NCBI RefSeq assembly: GCF_016808335.1
Contig: NC_053150.1
Location: 43,241,607 to 43,305,606 of the forward strand
Origin: Panicum virgatum
Taxonomy: Eukaryota > Streptophyta > Magnoliopsida > Poales > Poaceae
Length of the DNA: 64,000 nt
Reading direction: 5' to 3'
The position numbers and the translations under genes are program-made. Shown in pieces: positions 23,112-36,439 of the stretch. The notes beneath the pieces were generated by a model. It did not search any database. It was not told where the DNA came from and saw only the letters and a list, made by a program, of their open reading frames with translations. Numbering within the stretch: position 1 is the first letter of the stretch; each line of letters starts with the position of its first letter.

Positions 23112-23845
23112 GCCTGAAGATAGCTTGGGGGAGGACCCCCATGAGAGGTACCTTGTATCAAACTCTATCTTTACTGCTTTCAAAACCTTGCATGAAACTA
23201 AACAAAAATTTGTAAAATTCTGAAAATCCATAAAAATTTGCATAACTAAAATCAAATAAAAATTGGCAAAACCCATAAAAACCCAAAAATATTTACTTGC
23301 TTTCCAGTATGTGTAGTAAGCATGTGTAGTTTTTCCTTGTTGAGATGATGAATAGTTGCTCCCTAAGTTCTGAGTTTGGTGGCAACATGTTCAAACATTA
23401 AGCTTGAAACTTGTGGGTAGCAAAAAACAGAATTCAAATCTATGTTGTTGTGGGTTATGATATGGCTGAAAAGAGTTGCTATGATCTTCTCCTACGTGAT
23501 GCTTGATATCCGGAGTATTTCTTTTCAAAAATACTAAAATAAAATAAAGTTCCTCGGTGATATGCAATTCCTATCCAGAGCCATATGAGTTACAAGTTTG
23601 AAAAGCCTTTTCTACATATACAACTTGTCTTCTCATTGAGCTTTGTCAAATTGTTGTGACCCTTTGTGAGAATCACTTCATACGCCCATGATCAAGATTA
23701 CGTACACGACCACTCACATGCTATACTTCTAACACCTGGAAGATAGCAAGTACATCCATCCATCCACAAATAAAACTCCATGTTGTACCATGTTTATCTC
23801 TCTCAAAAGTTATCATCATGATGTATGGGCTATACAAAAAGAAAA

Positions 23846-23954
23846 TAAAAGATGCATACCCAAAGAAGATATGCCACATGCCCACAAGGCATGTCAAAAA
23901 AAAGAGAAAAGATGCATACCCAAAGAAGGTATGCCACACACCCACAAAGTGTGT

Positions 23955-23955
<1 letters not shown>
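23846..23955 (+). repeat. Tandem 60-bp duplication with paired hairpins
   Basis: Two units share gatgcatacccaaagaag and end in short hairpins. Unit 1 has arms ACATGCC (23876-23882) and GGCATGT (23888-23894). Unit 2 has ACACACC (23936-23942) and AGTGTGT (23948-23954). Both have the same loop CACAA. Two base pairs differ between units with both partners changed. Confidence 0.85.

Positions 23956-23956
<1 letters not shown>

Positions 23957-23997
<41 letters not shown>
23957..23997 (+). repeat. (GA)n microsatellite
   Basis: About 20 uninterrupted GA dinucleotides follow the second hairpin unit of element A. Confidence 0.95.
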
Positions 23998-24000
<3 letters not shown>

Positions 24001-24590
24001 TATAGCCCACACCAAAAACATTACAAGAGAAAGAGAATTCATATAAAGGAGTTCTCATTCATCATCCACCAAAAATATCCACAGACTTGCACATCTTGAT
24101 CAAGGCTTATGACTTGTTTCTCCTTTGGATCCGTTCTTAGACTTAGCGAAATATGAGAAGCAAGGTTGCCATCATATCCTCCATACCTACAGATCCACCA
24201 AAAAGAAGCCATTAGAAGTAGGGTGGAAAAAGAAAGGCGCATAAAAAAGGGCCTTGGTAAGGAATGAATCACATTTGAGCGATCTGAGAGATCACCCGAG
24301 GAACTTACACATTTCTTTCCAAAAACTTTATAAAACCTCCGGATTGACGGTAGAACAAAGGAGTGGTAAGTGGTACTCTACAAGCCGTTCTGACCCTCAA
24401 CCGCCAAAGATGAGGATGATGCTATAAGCCCCACAGGAGTAAGGTAAAAGGTGCGAACAAGGCCAACTTATTCAGAATAAAGGTAAGAACACCTGGTTGT
24501 GCCTTGGGCATAAGTCAGGAATGCGACATTGTAGCAACTCCTGATCAACAACCTAAGTCTAAAACTTTGCTCGGGACGAGCAAAGGGCTA

Positions 24591-24602
24591 GCTTGGGGGA
24601 GT
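24591..24602 (+). promoter_or_regulatory. Polypurine tract of element A
   Basis: GCTTGGGGGAGT directly precedes the 3' LTR start TGTTGACA at 24603. This is the usual plus-strand primer position. Confidence 0.85.
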
Positions 24603-25088
24603 TGTTGACAGTGCTTAAGTGCCATTTTCACCCGTCAACTATACTCAGTAATAAAGGAAATCTGCATGCCTTACTCGCATATTTGTATCACTAACCTTGC
24701 TCCACAGTTGTTTTCGAGTTTTGTACATTTCAGATGAGTAGGAGCGGAATAAGACGAAAACATGCAGCACACACCATACAACTACGCAGAATATCGCGTC
24801 CGGCATCACCCACTTACAAGGAGGGCCCATCTGGCAGAGGAAACGGGCGCGCCACGCATAATGCTTACAAGGAAAGATAGCAGGACACACATGTCAGCCT
24901 GCCAGAGAAGGATAAGGACGAGAGGCGGCCAGGTGGGGCCGGCCGACCCCCTGGGTCGGCCGAACCTAGCTGGCCTCCCGTCCAGGTGCATTTCGAGGAG
25001 TAGTCGGCCCCAAGTCTCATGATTACCTTCCATACGTGCATTTGGCGGGAACCGACCTCCACTTGTATAAATAGGGCCCCCTCTCACC

Positions 25089-25132
<44 letters not shown>

Positions 25133-26258
25133 CATTCCATTCTCTCCAAGAAGGCTCTCCTCTCTCTTGCTCTCTTAGCTAGGTAGTGGAGCTAGGCAAG
25201 TTCTTTTTAGAGAGCAAGTCGTCCTCGGGGTCATTGACCAATCCTCGGCTCCTGGTATGGCTTTGTATCCGACTTGTCAGACTTCTATTCATAATATAGA
25301 GTTCTGCCATGGTTGTTTTACTATCTTGATAGTTTATCAATCCATGCTTAGATCATTCATAAGTTATGCTACGGTCTTGGTTAGGCCAGATGATCTGGGT
25401 ACGGATAGAGGTTCATTGTGCTTTCGGGCTTGCTCCAGTGTTTTACTCGTCCATCCGAAGGGTGGGAGACCTGGGGGCACTAGAGTAGTGACTTCATACA
25501 CGAGCGTAGTGCTCGGGTATGCGGGATCCTTCGGATATGACCGTGCTCCATGGTGTGACTGGGGTAGACGGCAGGTGGTGACAGCCCAGTTCGTCCGGCG
25601 TAATAGTGGTGTTGCGTTTAGCGTACTCCCCGACGTTCGGGTTCGGTGTAGGAGTTCATGCAAAGAGGTAACGGGACTGGATGTACTCCGGTGCGGGGCC
25701 TTTTCCCCGCTATCCCATTTTCCTGGCACCTGCAGTCCTAACCATGATCTAACATGACCCTAGCTTTGGATAGAAGCACAAGGACACCTAACCTAGCCTA
25801 AGCTCCAGCTGACTTGACGTAGGATATAATAGTTCTTTGTTTTATAGTTTCTCTCCTTTATTCCTTCCTCTTGGAGTGTGGATGTGTGCTGTGTCACATT
25901 ACCCTTGCTTATTCTTTACTTGGACTTACCCCTGTTAGAGCAATGCCTATTACTTGAGGCACAATGTCATGGTTAATGTTGAGTACAATACATTTGCTGC
26001 TGCCATCCTTTGGGACACAAATAAATGACGATACCCTTACTCTCCGGGTGAAATGCTACAATGGTATATCCGTGCGCTTGCGGATCCATCTGTAATCGTA
26101 TTGCTTATACCTCGAGAGTGGCACCCCTTGGGTGTAGTTGCTAGGATGGGTTCGGTGCCCTCATTTCTAGTGATTGCACTAAGGACTACCAACAGGCATT
26201 TCTGGCGCTGTTGCTAAGGATTAACCATTCCTAGTGATTGCGCTAAGAAATGTCAACC
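24603..26258 (+). repeat. 3' LTR of element A
   Basis: It is 1,656 bp and starts TGTTGACA. Its end is TGTCAAC followed by C where the 5' copy has A. It contains a TATA box (TATAAATA, 25066-25073) and, shortly downstream, a (CA)n tract (25092-25130). It ends in two tandem copies of the LTR end with primer-like sequence, as in the 5' copy. Confidence 0.9.
25066..25130 (+). promoter_or_regulatory. LTR promoter of element A with (CA)n tract
   Basis: TATAAATA at 25066-25073 lies in the GC-rich to AT-rich transition of the LTR. A run of about 19 CA units (25092-25130) follows, near the expected transcription start. Confidence 0.65.
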
Positions 26259-26664
26259 ACTACGGGGTGGAGCTGCACAACTTCACCCCCAATGCCATCT
26301 CGCAGGCGGCGGTCTTCGTCGCTGTCTGCGAGGGCTACCTGGGGGTGAGTGTGCACTGGGACTTGTGGAGGCACTTGTTCCGGAGAGAGCTCCACACCGA
26401 CTCCATCTCGAAAGGGGTGAGAGGCCCGTCCGCGCCGGCGGCTTCACGCTCCACGTGCGGGAGAAGAGGAAGGACCTATACATCCCCAGCACGATGACAT
26501 CGAATAATCGTGACTGGGATAAGGCATGGTTCTACCTCCGCAACGACGACGGGTAGCTCCCGACGTACACCGGCAAGATCCTGATGGAGGGGCCAGAGTC
26601 TTGGGCGTACGGGGTGTCGCCCTCCGAGTGCAAGGCCAAGCTCAAGGTGTTCACCGAGGCACTG

Positions 26665-28362
26665 TGTTGTTGGTGTCTCATATGCTCAATCTGAATAGGT
26701 ATTCTGCAAGTGCACAGAATTCACCAATGTAGCACTTCACCTTGGAGTATTCCAGGGTATCGTGAAATCCTCAGGGAAGCACTATGGTAAAGTGTATCGT
26801 AAATTGTAGTGGCAACCTTTACTGAGTTTATCAACCGACTAATTCAGCAAGGGTAAGCCAGATAACGAGTAAGATAAATGGCCAGTCTATGACCGCTTGA
26901 CACACGGGAGATTCTATACCTTAGAGAGATAGCAGCTAGGAGGGCAACGAGCGAGGCAGGACTTTTGAAACACTTCTAAACTACTGAGCTAGCCTCACTA
27001 GAACTAATCTAGGCTTCTATCTTGATGTCGAAACTAGGAGCTTACTTCGACGGCCTAAGTGAAGGGCTCAGACAGGGGTGAGAAGGGGCCCAACATACTT
27101 TCGGCAACTACTGCTATGAAAACACCCGAACGTGGTGGACTACGAGGGACGGACAAGGCTGTCAACACTTGCCGCCTACCACTACAGTGTTGTGGGGTGG
27201 AACACACTTTCTAACTAGCACTGAGTCAGACACCACGTCTGCTCTCAGTACTAGGATTTCTCTTGAGGCCTTCAAGAGAAATCCCCCTCAATCTAGTGAA
27301 CTAACTTGAGTTACACTAGTACGAGCGAGAAAACCCGTAAGACTAACTCCGACAAAACAAGAAAGAGGACTTAAATTGAACTAGAGGTAAAACTCACTCT
27401 CGCAAACAAGTACTAGTACTTGGAAGGATAAATACTTGCGGAAAGTAAAGCTGACTCAAGTAAATGAAGAAGATAACTTATATTAAAATAGTCAAAGGAA
27501 AAGATACAAGAGCTTATATCGAGCTTCGATGATGACTCCGGATCCCCGAGACAAGCTTGACTCGACTCTAACTCCCAACTACTAACCTAATCTAGACTTG
27601 AGAAAGAATTGCTCCTTTTTAGTGTGTGTCTACAAGTGAGGGGGAGAGTGCTATTTATAGGTGCTCAAGGTCGGTAATCAGGTAACTGCTACAAGATCAC
27701 GCTACCCCTGACTTGGCTTGAACTTCACACGAAAGGGGAGCATTAGTGGCTGACTTGTGGGGCCAGGCGGCCTGGCCTAGGCCGGTCGACCTGGCCCTGC
27801 TGCCACCTGTCCACCGACTTCGCGTGGATGGCTTCTGATCACTCTAGGAGGTCGATAAGTTGGGTAGTTTCCTCGGATGCTCGAATCTTAGGCTGGGCGG
27901 CCCGGAGTGGGCCGGACGGCCTGCCTCCAGAGCCCTTTAACCCTCCGTTTCGCCGACATTGCACATCAACACTCCACATTTCCTCTGGACTGGGTGGTTT
28001 CCCCATTTGATGTTCTTGGCACTGGCTTATGGGTCTTTGGTTTGAACCTTGTGCCTTCCGGGTCCACCCACAGGATATGAGATGTTCGCCTTGTTCTGGA
28101 ACCTTATGAACATGTCACATTGCTCTAGTAAAAGTATTGGGCCCATGTATGTGGAGGTGTCAGACCGATCGACACGGAATGTCCGGGCGGCCGGATTTTC
28201 TCTGATTTCGACCATCTTTGGACAGTGGATTCCTGCAAGCACAACTCATCCAAAATTTGTGGAACTTATTAGAATTAAATCAAATATACATGGAACATGG
28301 TGCAAAACACGATTTATTTCTGGGAAGTTGACGGTCAAAATGTGAGATAATGGCCGTCAACA
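26665..28362 (-). mobile_element. Solo LTR B (1.7 kb)
   Basis: It interrupts the antisense gene of C. The minus strand starts TGTTGACGGCC at 28362 and ends CCAACAACA at 26665. A TATA box on the minus strand (CTATAAATAG) lies at 27651-27660. Flanks are cactg and tgcgt, so no target duplication is visible. There is no coding sequence. Orientation rests on the TATA box and the TGTTGACGG start. Confidence 0.65.
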
Positions 28363-30950
28363 TGCGTCGCCTGGCAGACAAGGGGCTGACCGTGGCCGCC
28401 GTCGTCACCAACTTCCACCAGCAGAGGGTGCCCCCTCATGGAGAGGAAGCTCCCCATCAACCAGCTGACGCCCAAGGCCTCGTTCGAGGGTTCACAGATG
28501 AGGGAGGAGCTGCTCTCCCGCAAAATCGCCGCCCAGAGGGCGAAACGCATGGTGGCGGTGCTCCCATCTAACCTCGCAGATCTCTGGGCAATCAAGATGT
28601 GCCCCGAGGCAGGGTATATCTAGTTAGTAAGGTTTGTTTTCGATTATCGACAATTTTGTGTCACCTCCTTTCCCTTTCTAATCTTCGTCGCGCTCACAGG
28701 GGCTAAGCCGTAGTGGCTACGTCTCGGACCCTCCTCTCCCCGAGACCCAAGCCACGAACCGCCAGCACGCGGAGGTGCAGAAGGCGCGGAAGGACGCGGA
28801 GAAGTAGAGCCGTGACAGGAAGAGAAGGAGGAAGGAGAAGCACGAGAAGGCGAACAAGGCACGGGAGAGGGTGGGCCTCTCGCCACTGCCCTCGCCTGAG
28901 TCCACGCCAGAGCCAGACGACGACTCTTCGTCTGACGACGTGGACCCCTCGATGTTCGAGGGCCCCGACACGGGGGTCGCCGGAGGCCAACCGCCGGTCT
29001 AGCAATGGGCTGCTGTCGAGGCCTCAACGTTGGTGGTGGGCGAGAAGGTGCCCGTGGAGTCGGAGTCGGCGGTGGGCGGGAAAACGTCCGCTGTGCCAGC
29101 GTTGGTGGCGGGTGGGGGACGCCCGCGGCACCAGCATTGGCGGTGGGTGTGAGGATGCCCGCGGCACCAAGAGTGGCGACCCTCGGGCGAACAATGCTGC
29201 CGAGGGGTCAAGCTGGCGCTGGGGTGCCGCCCACCGGCCAATCGATGGGAGTCGGCGGGCGGTGAAAGCCCCAAGGAGCTCGAGGAAGCGCATGATGAGC
29301 GCTATTTCGAGGTAAGTGGTTTTTTGTCTGCTTTTTCTCTTTAGTTGGTACCCTTGTCCATGCTGACCTCGACCCTCCTCCCCGTTTGGCTCAGTCTGAA
29401 GGTTACCACGGCCGCCCCATCACTGGCGCCCACTAAGGCCTTCAAGTCGGAAGCGAGCGCCACACCACGCACGGCGGCGCAGTTCCCGACCGGAGGGGCC
29501 CAGACGGCAGAGGACATCACCGCATGGTACTGGGATGCCGCGGCGGTCCAGGCGCAAGCGGATGTGGGTGACGCCGGTCGGGGCAGCGCAGAGGACGCTG
29601 CTCGGCCGGGTGCCGAGGGAGAGGCCGGCCGAGGTAGCGCGGAGGATGCTGCCCGGCCTGCTCGGCCAGATGCGGAAGGAGGGGAGACCGGCGGGGCTGT
29701 ATCAGAGAGGCCCGCTGGCCAGGTGGAAGGAGAGATCCTCGCCCCAGAGCCTACGGGGGCTAGGGACGAGGAGACCGCCGCGGCGGCGGCACCGGCGGAT
29801 GAGGTGCCGGTGGTGGAAATGCCGGAGATGGGGGCACCGGGGTGGTTCGAGGACCTGAGGGAGGTCCCCTCGAACGCCGCACGCGGCGCTGTCGGCCCGT
29901 TTGCCAACATCGCCTCTACCTCCGAGGGTAGCCTCAGTGCCCGACCGTCCGAGGGGCCCAGTCAGGTGGGGCAACTGGGCGATTATCCAGCCCGGGATCC
30001 CCTCGGATTTTGTCCGCGCCAAGCGGGAGGAGGACGACGTCTGGCAGGCAGAGCTCGATACGGTGCCCAGATCGAGGCCAGTATTGCTCGTGCCCTGCAG
30101 CTTCACATGGAGATGAATTTCAACATCAGCATTGTAAGTGCCTCTCCTGTGACTTATCCATTTTTGTTCGTGTTTATATGGCATCCGCTCATGTCCTCTT
30201 GTTCATAGCAGCTGATGCTCATGTCGCGTGACAAGAGCGTGAAGCTGGCACAGCTTTAGTCCAGGGCGGACTGGCTCGGGAGGTACAGTGCCAGCCTAGG
30301 CGTTCGGCTGGGCAAAGCCAATGCCAAGGTGTCTGCCCAGGAGGTGTGAAACCGAGCGCTGGAGCTCGAGCTTGTCCGGGCCAACGGCGAGCGCGACGCG
30401 CAGAGAGCCGCGGGTGAGCAGAAGGCCCAGGAGGCCGAGTTTCAAGCGGCCGTGCTGCGGCAAAACGTGGAGGCGCACGAGGCAAGGGCGGCTGGGGTCC
30501 AGCTCAAGGAGGCGGCCATCGTGACGCTCACCGACACCCTGGTGCAGAAGGATGTCCTCCTCGTGACACAGGGGGTGGCCCTCCGCGACGCAGAGACCGC
30601 CCTCGAAGAGAGGGGGCTGCCCTGTCGGCGCTCCAGTAGCAGGCGGATGTCACGCGGGCACAGCTGGAGGAGGAGAGGGAGTGTACTGTGGGTAAGTGTA
30701 TAAAATTTGCTCAAGTTAATTTTAGTTCCCCGAAACTTACCTTTGTTCTTTGCTCAGCATTGCGGAAGGCGGTGGCGGAGGAGACCGCAGTAAAGGAAGC
30801 CCGCCAGGTCGCATATTCGTCAGCACAAAAGGAATTTGAGGACCTAGAGGGGGCCACCGTGGCCGCGTGCCAAGGGATCGAGGGGGAGGGCACGTCTGGC
30901 AGCTCGCTGGCTAGTCGCATGAGGTCCTTGGGCGATCGGCTGACCGAGCG

Positions 30951-33900
30951 TGTGACAATCCCCATTTTAAATATAAACCTAAGTCGGGAAAACAGTTTAA
31001 AATGCAAACCTCAATTCAAACCCAGGTGAAACTTCCCGAACATACCCCAAATTTATGGCACAACTAAGTCATAACAAAAGAGTGGAGACAAGGTGAATTT
31101 ATGCACATGAAATGACAAGTTAAACCCCCAAATTTTCAAATACTTAAAAGCCAAAAACCTGTTTAAATAGACCGAAAAGTCAACTCTCACACCTTAGCTC
31201 AAATGAACTTTTGCCAAAAACAAAAGTTGTAGAGTTTTACAAGACAAAAAAACTTTCGTATTCAAAGTTTTTCAAGTTACAACATGAAATTTGGAGAAAA
31301 ACCCGAAAAATAGTAGGTTTAGGTGGTTTTCATTTAAACTTGAATTCGAATTTTTAACTTTCAAACCGAGCCTCAAATGGGAAAACGTCTGAAACCAAAG
31401 TTGTAGATTGTGACACGAGGAACAACTTTTGTGTTCAAAACTTTTCAAGTTTAGTTCAAAAAGTTTGAGTTTTCCTCTGTCAAACCACGCTAGGCATTGT
31501 TTGCTTCTTTTCTCTTTCTTCTCTCTCCCATTCCCGAACTCGCGTCGAACACGACGGCCGCCGAGCTCGCCGACCGCTGACCTTGGCCGCGCCCGCGCAC
31601 TCAAGGCCTAGCCGCCTAGCACGCATGGCCGCCGCAGACCGCATTCGCCTGCTGCCGCGCACGCGCCCTCGCTGCTTCGCCCCCGCTCCGCCCCTTTCGC
31701 CGAGCCGCCATGAATGCACTGCTTCGCCGCGCCATCGAGCGCTCTACGTCACCCCGTCGCGCTCCGCTTCGATCGGTGCACGCCACCATCCGCGCACATG
31801 CAGCCCATTCATGGCCAACCGGCCCGCACTGCAGCACTGCCCGCACGCCTGCCTCGCTGCGGCGTCTTCACTGCCCCACCTCCGCTCGCACGCAAAGGCG
31901 AGCCGGCATCAGTGTGCCATCGCCGCCGCGTCGTGTCTCATCAGCCACGCCGCGCGCACGACAATGCTGACCGACCTTGTCGATGGCACCGAGCCCGTGA
32001 CACCACGCGCGCACCCACACTTGCTCTCCCGCTCACTGCCCCGCCTGTGCCAAGCGTCACGAACCCTCTGCGCTCGCCCACGCCAGCGTCGAGGCGTTTA
32101 ACCGCACCGAGCGTTCGCCCGCCCACTCTCACTCCCTCATTTCCTTTCCACTCCTTACTCGCACGCACGCACAACGCCACTCGCTCTCCCGCTCCACACT
32201 CCAGCAGCCCGCGCCGAGCCTCGCCAACACCACCGAGCTCGCGCCAATGCCTCCCTGAGCGCCGAGCAGAGCCCCACCGCGGAGCTCCCACTCCCGCACC
32301 GCCCCGACCTTGACCAACCACGCAGGCGCATCTTCTACCACCCACTCCACCTCTCCAAGCCACTAGGCAACCACCCAACCCACCACCTCGCCAGGAACGC
32401 CGCTAGCCACGGCCGCCCCCGAATGCCACCCCGCCGTGGAGACCCCTCCTCCGCCTCCAACCGACCTCGGGAACGACTTCACCTCGCCCCAATGGAGCTC
32501 CCAAGCCCAGCCACCTCCGCCCATGGCCGCCGGAGCGCCGTCGCCGCTGGCCAGACCCGCCGCCGCCTCTTGCTTCATGCCGGCAAGCCCCGTCCGGCCA
32601 TCCCCGCGAGCCCCGAGACCACCCACCGGTGCGCCTCGACGCCCTCTTCCTTTTCCCCCACCTACCCCACACCGCCGGCGAGTTTCCTCGCCGGAATCCG
32701 GCCGCCCGACCCTCCCCTGTTCCTGGTCCGGCCAGGGACCCGATTGCTTGGAAACAAAAACTTCCAGGGGCCCAACTGCAAAGTTTCGTTTTTGTTTTCT
32801 TTTGTTTTAAAAAAACAGCAAAGTTGTAAAATTGATATAAATTCGTAGAAAAATCGGAAAAATTCAAAATCAATTGATCTAAGTTCCTTGTTACTAGATC
32901 TACAACTTTCATTACATGTACTTTTTCATTTGCTCAATGGTTTTTGTTCTTGATTAAATACAAATTTATTAGTCATTTATTTAGATCTCAAGTTATAGGC
33001 ATGATCTGTAGGTGATTTTTGGACAGATTGTTACAGACTGCAATTGCAGGACTCTGTAAAAATTTGAGGTCCATTTGATACTCCTAGATATAGGTTTTAT
33101 TTAGGACTTGATGTATGCCTAGGATAAATAATTTTATTTATCCAAGTTGTTATGATATAATTCATGGGTTCAAACTTTTACAGTACCTTTTGTTTCGTTC
33201 TCATATTCTACAGAAAAAGTTTGAGAATTTTTAATTAAACCTAACTGGACCAAATGATTTTTGTTAAGGATAAATACATTAAATCATGAAAATTAGTTTC
33301 TGTACCTAGAAAAATCTTATATTTTTGCAGAGCTGGAATTTGTGTACTGTATATTTCTGGAAAAATATTAACCTCTTAAACTAAGTAGAACTACCTGTGG
33401 AAATTATTTTTCTTTACTGCAGTTGCACATTGTTCTATTTTTCATGACCTGTGTGATGCTTAATTAAATGTGAAAATTTTACAGCATGCCCATCTTTAGG
33501 TAGAAAACATTTAGTAAAAGTTTAATTACCAGAACTTGCATATTTTGCCGTGTACAAATTCATCTTGTTTTTAGCAGAGGCTAGGTAAAAGATTTTTCAT
33601 GGTGTGTCTGCTACAGGAAATGGACTGAAATTTTTATGGTATATTTCTTATCATGAATTTCCTTCTGTGTAAAAATTTTGTGACCAGGGAGTGTAGGAAA
33701 CTATAGATTTTGATTTATACATGGATAACTAGTGTAAATAAACTATTTTTGAGTTGCTTGGTTGAGTAGTGTTTTGGGAAAACCACCCCGGTTCCCTGTG
33801 AACTAAATCATGTTAGATAATACATGATAAATGATTGCCTTGTGAGATGATTTTGAAAATGGTTGTTTCCAAAGTTGGGTTTTGTTGGATTACAACTCTT

Positions 33901-35534
33901 TAGTGAAGAAATGAATAAATCGTTACCGCTAAAGTAACTCACGCATATGCATTCATGTAGATTTGACTACTCTCGCTGACAGTACGTACAAGCTGGTGCC
34001 GGAGTCTGAGAGTGAGCAGTGTGAAGCTCAAGTTAATCTAACTGAAATTACTGAAGACTTGAACCAAAGTTCAGAAGAGCCCAAGGCTAGCTCCGCTCGG
34101 GAAGGCAAGCCCCGGAGCATGTCCTATCTATTGTAAATTTATGCAACTGCTTATATTCATATCTACTTGTGCATTTTAGTTTGTAGGAGTTTCTTGGAAC
34201 CCTAGTTGCATAATCTTAAGTACCTATATTTGAATACTAGCATGTATAGGTCGCTAGTTAGCTATGCTAATGATTCGATAGAAGTCGAGTGATTTCCTGT
34301 CACTCGCGAGCTCATAGGAGTTGAATGTCTACTACATGCTGCAATCATAAGGTTTACGGGTGGGGTTGTTGTACTTGTGATACCCCGTCTGTTTAGTGAA
34401 AATGGATAAGGCCGCAGTGTGTGGTAGTGGTGGTTAAGCGTTTGAACGTACTAACCACATGCCGAGAAATATGGTAATCGGTAAGCTTAAGTACCTGATC
34501 GGCCCGGGGAGTGGACTTTTCCCTCACCCTCTTTGAACGTTGTTTCTCATGCGGCCACATGCGGGTGCAAGCGTGGTCACGACCCGGTGTCGACTGTGGC
34601 ATGGGGCTCTTGTAGTCAAAGGGGGTGACCCTGGTCCACGAGCCGGAAAGAAAGGGTAAATGTTGCGTGGGGACTCGGTTCCCATGCGTGTGTTTAGGTC
34701 TGCCTGGCCAGGTTAACAAATTCGATTCGAATCGTCCGCCTCTCACGGATATTGGGATTGCTTAACCTTTTTGCCACATAGAGTAAGATGATGAATATGG
34801 TTGAATGATGAAAAGTAATTGTTTTTCACCATGTATGCTATTGAATAGATGCTCACTCAGAATGGTCAATTGAACTAGAATTTTGAAGCTAAAATTTGAA
34901 ATTATGGATTTACTCTTAGTTGCTTTTCGGCGAAACAAACCTCTCCAGCCAAAAGCCTTGGATGTCTAGGTAGTGGGCTAAGTATACCCATAGTCGGGTA
35001 AGCCTTGCTGAGTATTAGTATGCTCAACCTTGCTTGTGGCTCAACTTTGTTTCAGGTGATATGTTTGAAGATCAGATAGCTAGCTTGACTTGGCCGTGTA
35101 CTTTACCTCCTAATTGGTCGGTGGAGTGGGATACGACTCCGGCCAACGATGACAATGCTGAGTGATGTCATGTACGAGCTTCATCATGACATCTTGTATC
35201 GTCGTTTAGAACTCGCTTTATTTCCGCTGCAGTTGAACTCTGAACTACTTTCAATTTGAATTTCAAGTACCTTTCTGAGATTTCGAACTTGGTTTGTAAT
35301 AATTAAGTTAAGACTCGGTAATGTAATATATTTGTGAAATGTTGTACTCTCTGGACTCACCTTCGTGTGAGTTGCATGTAAGCTTTGGGTTCGATCGACG
35401 CTCAGGTGGATTCTTCGGGACTTTACCCGACAGCACTGCCGGATTACTCCGTTTGAAGTGCGTGTTAGCCGGGATTACCTTTAGGGTGATGGTTAGCGCA
35501 CATGAGCCGGATTAATTTGGGCAGTTCTGCCACA
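30951..35534 (+). mobile_element. Solo LTR D (4.6 kb), chromovirus-like
   Basis: It starts TGTGACAATCCCC and ends CTGCCACA. It is flanked by a perfect duplication GAGCG (30946-30950 and 35535-35539), and removing it rejoins the antisense gene of C. It contains no gag or pol. There is a GC-rich block (31540-32760) with open frames on several strands that look spurious, then about 1.2 kb of AT-rich sequence, and a region (34985-35070) resembling 11190-11260 of LTR H in reverse. At 4,584 bp it is unusually long for an LTR. Confidence 0.85.
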
Positions 35535-35801
35535 GAGCGCCTCAAGGGCGCCCTCCGCCTCGGTGTCCAGAAGGCCCTTGGCGTCGTCTCGACGCACTGC
35601 ATCGTCAACTTCGAGCTGTTGGCCACGGGCTACATCATCTCCGATGGCGACGATGATGCCAAGGTCGACGCTATGGAGCAGGCCGATGGTGCTACCGAAG
35701 GTGCCGCCTCCGCCTTGTCCGTGCTTTTCGAAGGCGATCTCCTCCCCAACACTGAAGACGATGAAGACGAGGGCCCACGCGATGGGGAGGGCGACCTGTA
35801 G

Positions 35802-36439
35802 GGAGCTCGGGCTGTGGGCCCAAGTAGAAAAATTAGGATTTTGTTTCGATTATCCTTTTGTGTAAAGAAAACAAAAATGTAATCTTAACGGTGCGGCCGC
35901 TCGAGGCCTTGTGTATTCGTGCGCATCGTTTTAGTTACTATATTTTCGCGCTCTCGTGTATGTCTTAGATAAATTTCTGCGAGGATTTTCGCATTCATAA
36001 GCAACTTAGGCATAGGGAGGAGAGTGGGGATGCCGTATCCCGGAGGCGTAGGCGGTCCCGCGGCTCGGCCAGCCCCATTCCGTAGTTGCCTATGCCTCGC
36101 GTCCATTTTTCTATGTGTATGAGAGGCTTAGATATGAAATTTTTTCGAAAAAACGATGGCATTTTGGGGACGTCTGGGGGGTTCCCCCCGTTATAGCCCC
36201 CGAGGGAGGCTTGGTTTTGTCGAGGGCAAAGCCAAGTCTACCTCAGTGTTACGTGCGCGTCCGAGCCCCCGAGGGTTTCAGATGATTCCCAAAAGATTGT
36301 AAGTAAAGCGTACTTCTTTATTATTTCGAGAACTTAAAGTACAAGTACAAAGTATGTACAAAAGATCTTGGATTTTCAAGGATAGAAGCGACGTAGCTGC
36401 TGGATGTTCCAAGCGTTGGTGAAGACTTCACCCTTCTCA
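35802..36439. other. Convergent 3' region of element C
   Basis: This is noncoding sequence between the stop of the antisense gene (35801) and the end of the integrase frame (36440). It holds Ser/Arg-free, GC-rich DNA with repeated 'gcccccgagg' motifs that also occur within pol. No hairpin array like that of element G was seen. Confidence 0.5.

Larger units (their letters stand above)
23112..24590 (+). other. 3' noncoding region of element A
   Basis: There is no supported gene. It is AT-rich, with a duplicated 60-bp hairpin unit (23846-23955), a (GA)n tract (23957-23997) and, just before the LTR, the sequence gctcgggacgagcaaagggc, a common lead-in to the polypurine tract in grass gypsy elements. 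Confidence 0.6.
26259..35801 (+). pseudogene. Antisense 'gypsy-type transposase' (Transposase_28-like) and coiled-coil gene of element C
   Basis: Plus-strand pieces are 26259-26664, 28362-30950 (with introns) and 35535-35801, separated by solo LTRs B and D. The start encodes HYGVELHNFTPNAISQAA and AVCEGYLGVSVHWDLWRHLF, typical of the domain annotated as gypsy-type transposase in grass elements. Later pieces encode acidic, Ala/Gly-rich linkers and a long coiled coil (30360-30620, 30758-30950). The C-terminus (ERLKGALRLGVQKALGVVST) ends at 35801. Candidate GT-AG introns are 28632-28699, 29312-29394, 30134-30208 and 30692-30757. Frame changes near 26415 and 28433 and several stops break it. It opposes gag-pol, so it is the Tat-type extra ORF of element C. 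Despite the domain name there is no evidence that it acts as a transposase. Confidence 0.75.

Noticed and set aside
26259..26664. A DNA transposon gene, from the 'gypsy-type transposase' domain name
   Set aside because: No terminal inverted repeats or DDE transposase motif is seen; the sequence is the antisense ORF of Tat element C.
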